Shown here: positions 8,353-18,800 of the stretch, in pieces
Layout of the letters: each line of letters begins with the position of its first letter
Numbering within the stretch: the stretch's first letter is position 1
From: Bacillota bacterium
GTDB lineage: Bacteria > Bacillota > Clostridia > Lachnospirales > Lachnospiraceae
Direction: 5' to 3'
DNA: 64,000 bases
Assembly (NCBI GenBank): GCA_023436225.1
Contig: JAEZKA010000080.1
Coordinates: forward strand, 11,441-75,440
Translations under genes and position numbers: made by a program
The notes under the pieces: model-generated
What the model was told of the DNA's origin: nothing
What the model saw: the letters and a program-made list of their open reading frames with translations, nothing else
The model's database searches: none

Positions 8353-10644
8353 ATGGATATAATGATCAAAAAGCGTGACGGAAGGTATGAACAACTTTGC
8401 GTAGAGAAGACAAAGAAAATGGTTGCTTATGCCTGTGAAGGCTTAGAGAGCTGCGATCCCTTTGAATTGGAGATGGATTCCAATATACAATTTCGAGACG
8501 GTATGAGTACGAAGGAGATACAGAAGATTCTAATTCAGACAGCAATCGAGAAGATGATACAGACCACGAAGGATAGTCAGGGAAATGTGGTCAAATCAAC
8601 AAATATTAACTGGCAATATGTAGCAGCAAGATTATTAATGTCAGATTTATATAAGGAAGCAGCCATCAATCGTGGCTATCATTATTTTGGTTATGGTGAT
8701 TTTTTATCACTGGTACATATGCTGGTCGATCAGCAATACTATGGCAATTTTTTGATGGAGCAATATACTGAGGAACAAATAAAGGAATTAGGTGCTTATA
8801 TCAAACCGGAACGGGACCTACTCTTCAATTATGAAGGTCTTAAGCTGTTATCAGACCGATATATGATTCGTGGTTATCATAAAGAGGTATTAGAGCTTCC
8901 ACAGGAACGATTTATGGCAATTGCCATGCATCTGGCTATCCCTGAGGGAGATAAGAAGCTGGAGTATGCGATGAAATTCTACGATGTACTAAGTCAGCTT
9001 AAGATGACAACGGCAACACCGACTCTTGCGAGTGCAGGTACACCATTTCACCAGCTAAGCAGCTGCTTTATCTCTGTAGTCGGTGATAATTTATGGTCCA
9101 TTTATGATGTAAATCAGAAGTTCTCTGCCGTATCCAAGCACGGAGGTGCTTTAGGCATCTATGTCGGCAAAGTTAGAGCCCTAAATAGCGAAATACGTGG
9201 TTATAAGAATGCTTCCGGCGGTGTAATACCTTGGATCAGGTTATATAATGATACTGCGGTTGCGGTCGATCAGCTGGGCAGACGAAAGGGAGGAGCAGCG
9301 ATTACTCTGGATATCTGGCATCAGGATTTATATGAGTTCTTGGATTTGAGAACCAACAATGGGGATGACAGAAGAAAAGCTCATGATATCTTCCCGGCAC
9401 TCAGCATTCCGAATCTCTTTATGGAGAGACTGGAATCAAGACAGGACTGGTCCCTATTTGATCCCTATCAGGTACATAAGGTGATGGGATATCATCTGGA
9501 GGATTTTTATGATGAAGAGGATACGAAGCCCTTTACCCAACGATATCTGGAGTGTGAAGCGAATACCGCAATTCCACGTATCAGCGTTCCTGCCCTTGAA
9601 GTAATGAAGAAGATTATGAAGAGTGCTGTTGAGACGGGTACCCCCTTCCTGTTCTTTCGAGATACGGTTAACAGAGCAAATCCCAATAAGCATGCAGGCA
9701 TGATCTATTCCTCGAATCTCTGCCATGAGATTGCACAAAATGTCAGTGAATCTGAATTTGTAGAGGAAGTGATAGAGACAGTTGGCAACCACAAGGAGGT
9801 TGTTCGAAGATTAAAATCCGGAGATATGGTAACTTGTAATCTGAATTCGATCAATCTGGGACGAGTTACCATAGAGGAGCTTCAGGAGACGATACCGCTT
9901 CAGATTAGAATGCTGGATAATGTTATCACGCTGAATCAAACGCCGGTGGCGGAAGCACGAATTACCAGCGATAAATACCGTGCCATCGGTCTAGGTACCA
10001 GTGGGTATCATCATTACCTGGCCAATAACCGCATCGCCTGGGAGAGTGAGGAGCATCTTAATGAAGCGGATCGGCTATTCGAGGAGATAGCTTATCAGTC
10101 GATTAAGGCTTCGATGGAGCTAGCAAAGGAAAAGGGGCCTTATCCGGAATTTATGGGCTCGGAGTGGCAGACAGGCAAATATTTTGAACGTCGAGGATAT
10201 TCTTCTGAACGTTGGATTTTGCTTAAGGAGGAGGTAATGAAATACGGTGTTCGCAATGGTTATATCATGGCGGTAGCTCCGACAGGAAGCACCTCCAACA
10301 TTGCAGGAACCACAGCTGGAATTGACCCGATCTTTAAGAAGTTTTTCATTGAAGAGAAGAAAGGAAGCTTTACACCGAAGGCAGCACCGGATTTGAGCAG
10401 CAAGAACTTCTGGTTCTATAAAGAGGCGCATCATATCGATCAGCTTTACAGTATCAGAGCCTGCGGGGTAAGACAAAGGCACATTGATCAATCGCAGTCC
10501 TTTAATCTCTATATCACGCCTGAGGTTAAGGCAAAGGAGATATTAAATCTCTATGTGGAGGCGTGGAAGAATGGAGTCAAGACAATCTACTACGTTCGTA
10601 ACCAATCACTGGAGATGGATGAATGTACCAGCTGTTCCAGTTAA
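8353..10644 (+). CDS. nrdA: Class I ribonucleoside-diphosphate reductase, alpha subunit
   Basis: The large catalytic subunit (763 residues) of the aerobic-type reductase that makes dNDPs from NDPs. Residues 1-95 form an ATP-cone (KKRDGRYEQLCVEKTKKM), so allosteric activity control is expected. Active-site features are visible: the LSSCFISV cysteine, NLCHE with the Asn-x-Cys-x-Glu catalytic triad, TCNLNSINLG with the partner cysteine, and a C-terminal redox pair in ECTSCSS for thioredoxin reduction. Length equals E. coli NrdA (about 760). GGAGG at 8341-8345 precedes ATG 8353. The beta subunit follows 168 bases later, with no terminator seen between them. Confidence 0.95.
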   Translation: MDIMIKKRDGRYEQLCVEKTKKMVAYACEGLESCDPFELEMDSNIQFRDGMSTKEIQKILIQTAIEKMIQTTKDSQGNVVKSTNINWQYVAARLLMSDLYKEAAINRGYHYFGYGDFLSLVHMLVDQQYYGNFLMEQYTEEQIKELGAYIKPERDLLFNYEGLKLLSDRYMIRGYHKEVLELPQERFMAIAMHLAIPEGDKKLEYAMKFYDVLSQLKMTTATPTLASAGTPFHQLSSCFISVVGDNLWSIYDVNQKFSAVSKHGGALGIYVGKVRALNSEIRGYKNASGGVIPWIRLYNDTAVAVDQLGRRKGGAAITLDIWHQDLYEFLDLRTNNGDDRRKAHDIFPALSIPNLFMERLESRQDWSLFDPYQVHKVMGYHLEDFYDEEDTKPFTQRYLECEANTAIPRISVPALEVMKKIMKSAVETGTPFLFFRDTVNRANPNKHAGMIYSSNLCHEIAQNVSESEFVEEVIETVGNHKEVVRRLKSGDMVTCNLNSINLGRVTIEELQETIPLQIRMLDNVITLNQTPVAEARITSDKYRAIGLGTSGYHHYLANNRIAWESEEHLNEADRLFEEIAYQSIKASMELAKEKGPYPEFMGSEWQTGKYFERRGYSSERWILLKEEVMKYGVRNGYIMAVAPTGSTSNIAGTTAGIDPIFKKFFIEEKKGSFTPKAAPDLSSKNFWFYKEAHHIDQLYSIRACGVRQRHIDQSQSFNLYITPEVKAKEILNLYVEAWKNGVKTIYYVRNQSLEMDECTSCSS

Positions 10645-10812
10645 AATTGTGAAAGTAAGGATTGAAATATTTGTTGATTTAATTATAATAATAGTGTGAA
10701 TTAAATAGCTATTAAAGGGGAATATGAATATTTACTTCAAATGAATTGGATTTAAGAAGCATAAGGAAATGTACTTTACTTAATGAAGAGGGTTATTTAG
10801 GAGGAGAATAGG

Positions 10813-11841
10813 ATGAATAAGAAGAAGATATTCAATGAACAGGGACTGCGTGGGACAGAAAGCTTAATCAATGGAAATACGACGAATCTGAGAGAGTGGA
10901 ACCGTATCAAGTACAGTTGGGCGAACATGTTCTACCGAACGATGCTGAATAATTTCTGGATACCGGAGGAGATCTCTTTAAATGAGGATATCAAACAGTT
11001 TCCGCTGTTAACAAATGGAGAGAGAAATGCCTTTGATAAGATCATTTCTTTTTTGAATTTTCTCGATTCTATCCAGAGCGAAAACCTACCTAATCTGTCG
11101 CGCTATGTGACAGCACCGGAGGTCGCTTCCTTGCTGAATATTCAAGCTTTTCAAGAGGAAATTCATGCCCAGAGTTATTCCTATATATTGGATACGGTAA
11201 CGAATCCGGTGGACAGAGATAAGATCTATGATGAATGGCGTGAGGACAAGCAGCTTTTGAAGAGAAATCAATACATTGCAAATATGTATCAGAGATTTAA
11301 TGAAGATGCTTCTACCGCGAACTTTCTACGTACCGTCGTTGCGAATTATATTCTGGAGGGTATCTATTTCTATTCTGGCTTCAGTTTCTTCTATACACTG
11401 GCCAGACAGGGAAAGATGACGGCAACCAGTACGATATTTAAGTATATTAACCGTGATGAGGTTACTCACCTGGTATTATTCCAGAATATATTGAAGGAAT
11501 TAAGGACAGAGAATCCGGAACTCTTCACACCGGAGCTACTGGAAGAGATCCGTGATATGATGAGAACCGGAGTTGAGCATGAAATTGCTTGGGGACAATA
11601 TGTAACAAATAACGAAATTCTTGGTATGAACAATGAGCTGATCGACAAGTATATTAAATACCTGGGCAACCAGAGGCTAAAAGCGATCGGACTTGAGGAG
11701 CTATATCCTGAGATTACCGAGAATCCCATGGCTTGGATTGAAGGCTTCTCGAACCTTAACAGCACTAAGACGGATTTCTTTGAAGCGAAGGTAACAAATT
11801 ATACAAAGGCAGCAGCCTATGACTTTGATGACTTAGATTAA
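10813..11841 (+). CDS. nrdB: Class I ribonucleotide reductase, beta subunit
   Basis: The radical-generating subunit (342 residues). The metal ligands of the ferritin-like fold are visible: the Asp of FLDSIQS, then Glu and His in QEEIHAQSYSYI, where the first Tyr of SYSY aligns with the radical tyrosine (E. coli Y122). A second ligand set is in VANYILEGIYF and RDEVTHL (E-x-x-H type). The conserved radical tyrosine argues for a normal di-iron or dimanganese class Ia/Ib cofactor rather than the tyrosine-less class Ic. GGAGGAG precedes ATG 10813. It pairs with the upstream alpha subunit. Confidence 0.95.
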   Translation: MNKKKIFNEQGLRGTESLINGNTTNLREWNRIKYSWANMFYRTMLNNFWIPEEISLNEDIKQFPLLTNGERNAFDKIISFLNFLDSIQSENLPNLSRYVTAPEVASLLNIQAFQEEIHAQSYSYILDTVTNPVDRDKIYDEWREDKQLLKRNQYIANMYQRFNEDASTANFLRTVVANYILEGIYFYSGFSFFYTLARQGKMTATSTIFKYINRDEVTHLVLFQNILKELRTENPELFTPELLEEIRDMMRTGVEHEIAWGQYVTNNEILGMNNELIDKYIKYLGNQRLKAIGLEELYPEITENPMAWIEGFSNLNSTKTDFFEAKVTNYTKAAAYDFDDLD

Positions 11842-11914
11842 TAGTAATGATTTATGTAAAAGCCCGTATAACATAGTTTTGCCAATTTGCACAATTGTAA
11901 TAATTGATGATACA

Positions 11915-11968
11915 AAAAGGCTAAAAGCTCTCTCCAATATTACTGGAGAGGGGCTTTTAGCCTTTATT
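11915..11968. terminator. Terminator after nrdAB, probably bidirectional
   Basis: AAAAGGCTAAAAGC with CTCTCCA pairs with TGGAGAG and GGCTTTTAGCC. The stem is about 20 bp, flanked by A-rich and T-rich sequence, so it can end transcription from nrdB and from the convergent decarboxylase gene. Confidence 0.88.
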
Positions 11969-12030
11969 CATGAAATAGTAAGTTCACGAAGCGTTCTTTC
12001 TATTTTTCAGTAATCAGGTTAAACTGATAT

Positions 12031-13167
12031 TTAACCGAACAAGCAAAGAAGAATACCTGCAGCTACTGCAGATCCGATAACACCGGCTACATTGGGACCC
12101 ATAGCGAACATCAGCAGATAATTACCGGGAAGAGCCTTCTGTCCCTCTACCTGGGATACACGTGCGGCCATAGGAACAGCAGAAACACCGGCAGAACCAA
12201 TCAATGGATTAATCTTACCCTTGGTAATCAGACACATGAGCTTACCGATCAGAAGTCCGCCAACGGTACTGAACATGAAAGCGATTAATCCAAGTACAAT
12301 AATACCGAGTGTCTTAGGCTTTAAGAATTCGGTACCAACTGCCGTAGCACCTACGGTGACTCCGAGGAAGATGGTAACAATATTAATCAACGCGTTCTGT
12401 GCCGTATCCGAGATACGCTCTACTACACCGGATTCCCGGAATAGATTACCTAGCATCAGCATACCAATCAAGGGAGCGACGGAAGGCAGTAGCAGAATAC
12501 AGAAGACGGATACAGCGATTGGGAAGCAGATTTTCTCTAGCTTTGATACATTGCGCAATTGTTCCATCTTAATTTCTCGCTCTTTCTTTGTGGTAAGCAG
12601 CTTCATCAACGGAGGCTGGATGAGCGGAATTAGTGCCATATACGAATATGCTGCAATGGCGATGGAGGCTAATAAATGCGGCGCTAATCTTGTTGTCAGA
12701 TAGATTGCAGTCGGGCCATCTGCACCACCGATAATGCCAATAGATGCGGCTTCCTGTGGTGTAAACCCAAGAGCGATAGCCACAATAAAAGCGATTGCAA
12801 TACCGAACTGAGCACCTGCGCCGATCAACATGCTGCTGGGACGGGCAATCAGTGGACCAAAGTCTGTCATCGCACCGATTCCTAAGAAGATCAGGGAAGG
12901 ATAGATTCCTTTCTTCACACCAAGGTACAGATAATATAATAATCCACCTACCTCTTGATCACTTGTCGGTGCAGCCATAATTCCGGTCAAAGGTAAATTG
13001 GCCAACAGCATACCAAAAGCGATCGGCAGAAGTAATAGTGGTTCGAACTTTTTCGCAATTGCAAGATACAGAAGAACACATGCCAAAATAATCATTACTC
13101 CGGATTGCCAGGTTAAGGCGGCAAAACCGGACTCTTCCCATAATTTAATTAGTGATTCATAAAACAC
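12031..13167 (-). CDS. Sodium-translocating decarboxylase, beta subunit (OadB/GcdB/MmdB type)
   Basis: A membrane subunit of about 378 residues that couples carboxybiotin decarboxylation to sodium export. Recognisable segments are GVKKGIYPSLIFLGIGAMTD, then FGPLIARPS, the highly conserved GIIGGADGPTAIYLT containing the functional Asp, and the C-terminal SAVPMAARVSQ and AMGPNVAGVIGSA. About eleven hydrophobic segments are present. An upstream ATG at 13185 is in frame, but AGGAGGAG sits between it and GTG 13167, so GTG 13167 is the likelier start. A small OadG-like protein is encoded just upstream. No alpha (carboxyltransferase) or biotin-carrier gene is in the window, so the acid substrate (oxaloacetate, glutaconyl-CoA or methylmalonyl-CoA) cannot be assigned. 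Confidence 0.9.
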   Translation of the reverse strand: MFYESLIKLWEESGFAALTWQSGVMIILACVLLYLAIAKKFEPLLLLPIAFGMLLANLPLTGIMAAPTSDQEVGGLLYYLYLGVKKGIYPSLIFLGIGAMTDFGPLIARPSSMLIGAGAQFGIAIAFIVAIALGFTPQEAASIGIIGGADGPTAIYLTTRLAPHLLASIAIAAYSYMALIPLIQPPLMKLLTTKKEREIKMEQLRNVSKLEKICFPIAVSVFCILLLPSVAPLIGMLMLGNLFRESGVVERISDTAQNALINIVTIFLGVTVGATAVGTEFLKPKTLGIIVLGLIAFMFSTVGGLLIGKLMCLITKGKINPLIGSAGVSAVPMAARVSQVEGQKALPGNYLLMFAMGPNVAGVIGSAVAAGILLCLFG

Positions 13168-13230
13168 TCTAACTCCTCCTAACATTTTGATCTAAATTAC
13201 ATTTCTAATTTAATCCTAAAATATAGAGCT

Positions 13231-13377
13231 TTAAAGTTTCGCTTCTTGTCGAATTTTTTTCTCAATTATAGTAATTAGCATTGAGAATATTCGAATAATT
13301 GCCCAGAGAACTCCAAGTACTGCAAATACGACAGCCATACAGAAGATTGCCACGAGAATACTTTGCGCCACCTGCAT
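13231..13377 (-). CDS. Small OadG-like membrane protein (decarboxylase gamma-type subunit)
   Basis: A 48-residue protein starting MQVAQSILVAIFCMAVVFAV, with one strong membrane helix (about residues 6-38) and a charged C-terminus (EKKIRQEAKL). This layout, a single N-terminal helix with a VVF-VL-LW pattern, is typical of OadG/gamma subunits that assemble the decarboxylase sodium pump. GGGAG upstream of ATG 13377 gives a good ribosome site. It lies about 60 bases before the beta subunit on the same strand and is probably co-transcribed with it. It is shorter than most OadG proteins, so the family call is moderate. Confidence 0.68.
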   Translation of the reverse strand: MQVAQSILVAIFCMAVVFAVLGVLWAIIRIFSMLITIIEKKIRQEAKL

Positions 13378-13586
13378 ATACTACACTCCCTTCCTAAGAT
13401 AATAAAAAGCTTATTTATTTTAATGCATAAAAAATGGAGTACTTTAATAAAAAAGCCCTCCACCCTATAAGCTCAAAACTTGAACAGTTATAATAAGATA
13501 ACTGCCAACCGGAATATCGTTAAAATAATAACATACACGGAATTAAATGTCAATTCCAATTATGTATAACATTCTCAAATCCATCA

Positions 13587-13615
13587 TTGTTCCAATCGAC
13601 AAAAAATGTTACAAT
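13587..13615 (+). promoter_or_regulatory. Possible promoter of the jet operon
   Basis: TTGTTC (13587-13592), a 17-bp spacer and TACAAT (13610-13615), 36 bases before the JetA start. The -10 is good and the -35 is poor. Confidence 0.4.
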
Positions 13616-13651
13616 AAATAGATGAATAAGATTTGAGACCGAGGAGATACA

Positions 13652-15031
13652 ATGAAGGAAATTTACCAGTTACCCCAGCAGTTTTGGACGGTATTCAGCT
13701 CCAGAAACCGTTATATTTATATGGAAGCTCTGCTAGTAATCTATGAAGAATACTTGTACAATGATTACTTTCTTACAAAGGAAACCTGTATTCAATTAAT
13801 CGCAGAGCATTTTTCTGATCGCATCGTTGATATCTCGGCGGATGATGAGGAGCATGATCCGGATAGTATGGAGCCTATGGCTACGAAGATATTAAACCGC
13901 TTAATCCGCTTCTCCTGGCTTAAGAGAGTGGAGGATTATAGCTCCTTTAAGACCAATATCATCATACCGGATTATGCCTCTACCTTTATTGAGACAATAA
14001 AGAAAGTCAGTAATCCTGACGACGAGGAGCAGGATTTATACATACAGAATGTTTATACCAGTATCTATTCCTTCTATTATGATACGAAGGCCGGTTTGGA
14101 GCTGTTGAAGGCTGCGATGATCAATACCACGAGACTCAACCGCTCTCTGCAGGACATGCTTCATAACATGGATCAGTTCTTTGGTGCTCTTCTGGAGAAG
14201 GATAATTATGAGGATCTGCTTCTGGAGCATCTTAATGGCTATGTTGAGACAATTGTCAACCGGAAGTACAGGCTGCTTAAGACCAGTGATAATTTTTATA
14301 TCTATAAAAATGATATTAAGAGGCTGCTTCGTGTCATCAGTGAGGATGAGGACCGTATTAATTTATTAAAGCATAAGCTCATGACTGAGGGGAAGCAGGA
14401 GGAGGACATTCTCCGGGACTTTTCCAGAGTCATTGATGAGATTGAACGGGGAATCCTTAATATGGAGAAACGGATCTCCCATATTGATTCAGAACACAGC
14501 AAATATATCAAGGCAACTGTAAGCAGGCTGGAATACCTTTTAAGCAGTGATGACAGTATGCAAGGGAATGTAATTGCATTATTGAACCTAATGTCAGAGG
14601 CAAGGGGACAAAAGCTGTATCCCCAGGTTACATCGGTATTCCTCTTGAACGATCATACGGTGATTACGCCGGATTCCTTCTATAAGAAGCGAGGGAAGCG
14701 GAAGCAGTTCGAGGACACGGTAGAGCTCGAGGTGGAGACTGAGGAGGAATTAACCAAGGAGGATATACTCCGCATTAATCAAAATAAACACCGATATAGC
14801 AAAGCGCAGATTGAAGCCTTTATCCTGGAACGTATGCAAGGCGGAAGCTTTTCTACAAGAGACTTGGGAATTGATAAGGATGAGGACTTTGAACTCTTGG
14901 TATTGGCTTATGATTATAGCATTCGAAGATCAAGTCCCTTCCATGTAGTACCAGGTGATCGAGGGATGATTACGAGTGGAAAATATTCCTACCCTGATAT
15001 TGTATTTGAGAAGAATAGCAACTACCATTAA
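13652..15031 (+). CDS. jetA: JetA-family subunit of a Wadjet/MksBEF-like SMC complex (PF18982 type)
   Basis: A 459-residue protein resembling the kleisin-like JetA (formerly DUF5716) of Clostridia. It starts MKEIYQLPQQFWTVFSSRNR and has an N-terminal winged-helix-rich part, long helical central region (about 200-300, many charged heptads), and a C-terminal winged-helix-like part (about 370-459). By homology to MksF/JetA it would bridge the JetC SMC heads and bind JetB. GAGGAG precedes ATG 13652. JetB and JetC follow on the same strand, which strongly supports the call. The 149-base gap to JetB is longer than usual. No JetD gene is adjacent. Confidence 0.85.
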   Translation: MKEIYQLPQQFWTVFSSRNRYIYMEALLVIYEEYLYNDYFLTKETCIQLIAEHFSDRIVDISADDEEHDPDSMEPMATKILNRLIRFSWLKRVEDYSSFKTNIIIPDYASTFIETIKKVSNPDDEEQDLYIQNVYTSIYSFYYDTKAGLELLKAAMINTTRLNRSLQDMLHNMDQFFGALLEKDNYEDLLLEHLNGYVETIVNRKYRLLKTSDNFYIYKNDIKRLLRVISEDEDRINLLKHKLMTEGKQEEDILRDFSRVIDEIERGILNMEKRISHIDSEHSKYIKATVSRLEYLLSSDDSMQGNVIALLNLMSEARGQKLYPQVTSVFLLNDHTVITPDSFYKKRGKRKQFEDTVELEVETEEELTKEDILRINQNKHRYSKAQIEAFILERMQGGSFSTRDLGIDKDEDFELLVLAYDYSIRRSSPFHVVPGDRGMITSGKYSYPDIVFEKNSNYH

Positions 15032-15180
15032 CCGGTTTAGCTTGGCATAATTAATACACAGCGATATTCATATCAATAGAAGAATAAAGCTTACTAATAC
15101 CCTAACATAGATTATTATATTGAAGAACAGCATAAGTAACTACCACAATTACCGAATGCTGACTGAAAGAAAGGATTTTT

Positions 15181-15828
15181 ATGTTCCCTTATTATAACGA
15201 ACTCCTGGACGAAGAGAAGGATGAGCTTAGAGAGGTAGTCAGGACCTTGTATCACCAGACCTATATCTTAGAACGTAAATATGATAAAAAGACAGAGCGT
15301 TATCTGCCGAATCGTATGTACCGTATTTGTGAAAGACATCTGGATTTCTTGAAGGAGTATTTTAAGATTGCCGATATTGATCTTCTTGAGAACAGACAGT
15401 ATGGAATTATGCAGATCGTGACCAGGAATCTGCAGGGTGATAAATTAAGTCGATTAACCACTATCTTTCTGCTACTATTAAAACTAATCTTCGATGAGCA
15501 GATGAATACAGCCTCTAGCTCCATTCATGTATACTCCTCCTTGAATGAGGTGTATGATAAAATCCAATTATTCCGTCTATGGAACAGTAAATCCATCTCT
15601 CCAACGGAGCTCAAAAAGACTATGACAGCGCTGAAGAAGTATCAGGTAATCGAGATCACTGATGAGCTTGGGGAAATGGATGGGGATACAAGGTTTATCA
15701 TCTATCCTACGATAAATTTATTACTGGACAGCCAGTCAATCGGGGTGATTATTGAGCAATATCAAGAGGAAGGGGAGGTAATCGACGATGGACAGATATC
15801 AAGCACTTTCGAAGATGTGTCTGAATAA
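15181..15828 (+). CDS. jetB: JetB/MksE-like subunit (DUF4194)
   Basis: A 215-residue protein of the DUF4194/MksE class, a tandem winged-helix dimer (KITE-like) that binds the kleisin subunit of SMC complexes. The sequence is mostly helical, with the family-like stretch LSRLTTIFLLLLKLIFDEQM near residues 88-107 and a C-terminal wHTH near 135-190. AAAGG lies before ATG 15181. Its last 41 bases overlap the JetC start, implying translational coupling. Identity rests on size, order (JetA-JetB-JetC) and fold pattern rather than a catalytic motif. Confidence 0.83.
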   Translation: MFPYYNELLDEEKDELREVVRTLYHQTYILERKYDKKTERYLPNRMYRICERHLDFLKEYFKIADIDLLENRQYGIMQIVTRNLQGDKLSRLTTIFLLLLKLIFDEQMNTASSSIHVYSSLNEVYDKIQLFRLWNSKSISPTELKKTMTALKKYQVIEITDELGEMDGDTRFIIYPTINLLLDSQSIGVIIEQYQEEGEVIDDGQISSTFEDVSE

Positions 15829-18800
15829 TTGGCACTATATTAATGAAAAGATCCTATCCTTTCATGATGAAATCAATTTCTTTACCGGACATTCGGGCAG
15901 TGGTAAGTCCACGGTTTTGGATGCTCTTCAGATTGTATTGTATGCTGACAGCAATGGCCGCGGCTTCTTTAACAAAGCAGCAAAGGAGGATTCAGACCGT
16001 ACGCTAATCGAGTATCTGCGTGGTATGAAAGTAGTTCAGGAGAATAATGAGATTAGCTATCTGCGAAATAAGAATTTCTCAACGACTATCGTTCTGGAGC
16101 TTAAGGATACCGAGACCCATAAGTATCAGTGCATCGGAGTTGTTTTCGATGTGGATGTAAGTGTAAATGATGTGAACAGATTGTTCTTCCGACACACCGG
16201 TGCTCTGGCACCAAATCATTATCGTGACGGAGATAAGGTATTCTCAGTGGGGGAACTGAAGGAATATATCGAGACCAATTATAGTAAGGAGGACTATTAT
16301 TTCAGTCGGACCAATGAGAAATTCCGAAATGAATTATATACTAACTTCTTTGGTGGACTGCATCCCAAGCACTTTCCTGCGCTCTTCAAGAAGGCGATTC
16401 CCTTTAAGATGGATATGAAGCTGGAGGACTTTGTTAAGAATTATATCTGTACAGAAAATGATATTCATATGGAGGATATGCAAGATAGCGTTACCCAATA
16501 TACCAGACTGAAGCGTAGGCTGGAGGATACTAAGAGTGAGATCACCTTACTAACCGATATCCGTCAGCAATATAGCCGTTATGAGACCTACTCCGCACAG
16601 ATCGAACAGCTGCAATATAATCTATATAAGCTGGATATCTCCATAGTGGAAGCGAAGCTAGATAAGCTTCAGAGCCAGGAGGTGGAATACAAGGAGGATA
16701 TTCAGAGCTTGACCAAATCCATCGAAGCCTTAGAGGCAGAGCTTTTGACACTTCAGGAGGAGAGAGACGAAGTGGCCTTTGCAATTCAGAACAGTGGATA
16801 TGAGCATTTGGAAGCGGAACTCGTAAGCTTGAACCAGATGCTGGAGCTATTGTATCGCAGCAAGACTTCCTATGATAAGATAGGCAGCGGGCTAGCGGAC
16901 TGGCTTTCCACGGATTATCCGGATGATGCGGTAAGGGCAGGAATTGAGCATTTTATTGGACGTCAAGCTACAGCCAATGAGATCTGGGAGGTCAAGGACA
17001 CTCTAAACCGAATCAGAGGTGAGCTAACGAAAGATAAGGACGAGCTAACAGCCAAGATTAACGAATTTGCATATAAGCTAAGTGATATATCAAAACAAAT
17101 GAATATATTAAAAGGTGGACAGAAGGCATATCCATCCTTTCTACTAGAGGTTAAGGATTACTTAACGAAGGAGCTGGAACAGGAATTTGAGATGCCGGTA
17201 AAGGTAGAGATTCTTGCTGATGCCATCGAAGTGAAGAATGAAGAATGGCGTAATGCCATCGAAGGCTATATGGGAAATAATAAGCTAAGTCTAATGGTTC
17301 CTCCCGAGTATGCGAAGCAAGCGATGGAGCTTTATCACCGATTAGATTCTAAGAAATATTACCGTGTAGCAGTAATAGATACAGAGCGTGTAATGAAGGA
17401 TTCTAAACCCGTTCAGAGTAATTCTCTGGCACAGGAGATAGAAGCAAGCTCCAATTATATTAAGGCCTATACCGACTATTTGATGGGATCAGTAATCAAA
17501 TGTCGCTCAGTTGAAGAGCTTCGTGGGATTAAAAGCGGAATCACTCCGGATTGTATTCTCTATCAGGGCTATAAGTTGCAACACATCAATCCGCGTAATT
17601 ATACGGAAGACGCTTATATTGGTAGAAGTGCCATTGAGCGTAGATTAAGACTCTTAGAACAGAATCTCAATGATTTTAAAGTACAAAAGGACCCTCTCGA
17701 TAAGGAGCTTCATAGGATAGAGGAGCTTCTTGCTTATGAGTACCTACAGAATGATGTTGATTTTTATGAAGGAAAGCTTCAGGAAATAAGCCAGATCAAA
17801 GAGAAGGAGTTATTAAAGGAGGATTATAAGAATCGAATCGCCTTACTGAAGCAGTTAAATATTGATGATTGGAAGGCGAAAAAGCTTCTGATTGAGCAGG
17901 CTATTGATGCAAAGAGCAAGCAAAAGGAAAAAGCGATTATCGCGCTCGGTGCTAAGGAAAACATTATCCGTGCCTCCTCTGACGAGCTTCTGTCCTTAAA
18001 TGAGGAGCTAATAGAGAAGCAGAAAAATGATCAATACGATTCCCGGCGTGAGGAAGCTTATCAGGCTATGCTTCATCGTACGGATAATAAGAGTATGGAT
18101 AAGCTGCGAATTGACCTTCTTAATCAGAAGCAGCTCCTAGAACGACAATTAGAGGAAGAATTCATAAAGGTACTGAAGCGCAGAGAGCAGTATCACAGTG
18201 TATACGCCTATCGTGGGTTATCACTGACCAACCGAGACAACCAGGAATACGAGCAATTACTGGAGAGTCTACAAAGTGATAAGCTGAATGACTTTATGAA
18301 GAAGGCAAATGAGCAGGCAGTTCAGGCCATCTATCATTTTAAGACGGATTTCATCTATAAGATCCGTGATGCCATTAAGGAGGTTATGCAACAGAAGGAA
18401 GATCTAAACCGCATTCTCTCACAGATGGATTTTGGAAAGGATAAATATCGATTTATCATTACTAAAAACCGTGGCGAGGACGGAAAGTTCTACGATATGT
18501 TCATGGACGAAAATCTGGAGATTAATCCCCATCAGCTGACCGGAAACGTAAGTAATCAGATGAATCTATTCAGTATGCAGCATGAGAAGGATTACAGTGA
18601 GTTAATCAATGAGCTGATTGAGCTATTCATGCCGCCGGAAAATTGTGATACCAAAACCTTAGAGGAAGCAAGAGCGAACATGGAGAAGTATGCGGATTAT
18701 CGAACCTATCTCTCCTTCGATATGGAGCAGCTGGTGGAAGGTATGCCACCGATGAGATTAAGTCGAATGCTTTCGAAAAACTCCGGAGGGGAAGGGCAGA

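Noticed and set aside
12221..12703. 160-codon plus-strand frame opposite the decarboxylase beta subunit
   Set aside because: It is antisense to a highly conserved membrane protein; its apparent openness follows from codon bias of the opposite strand.
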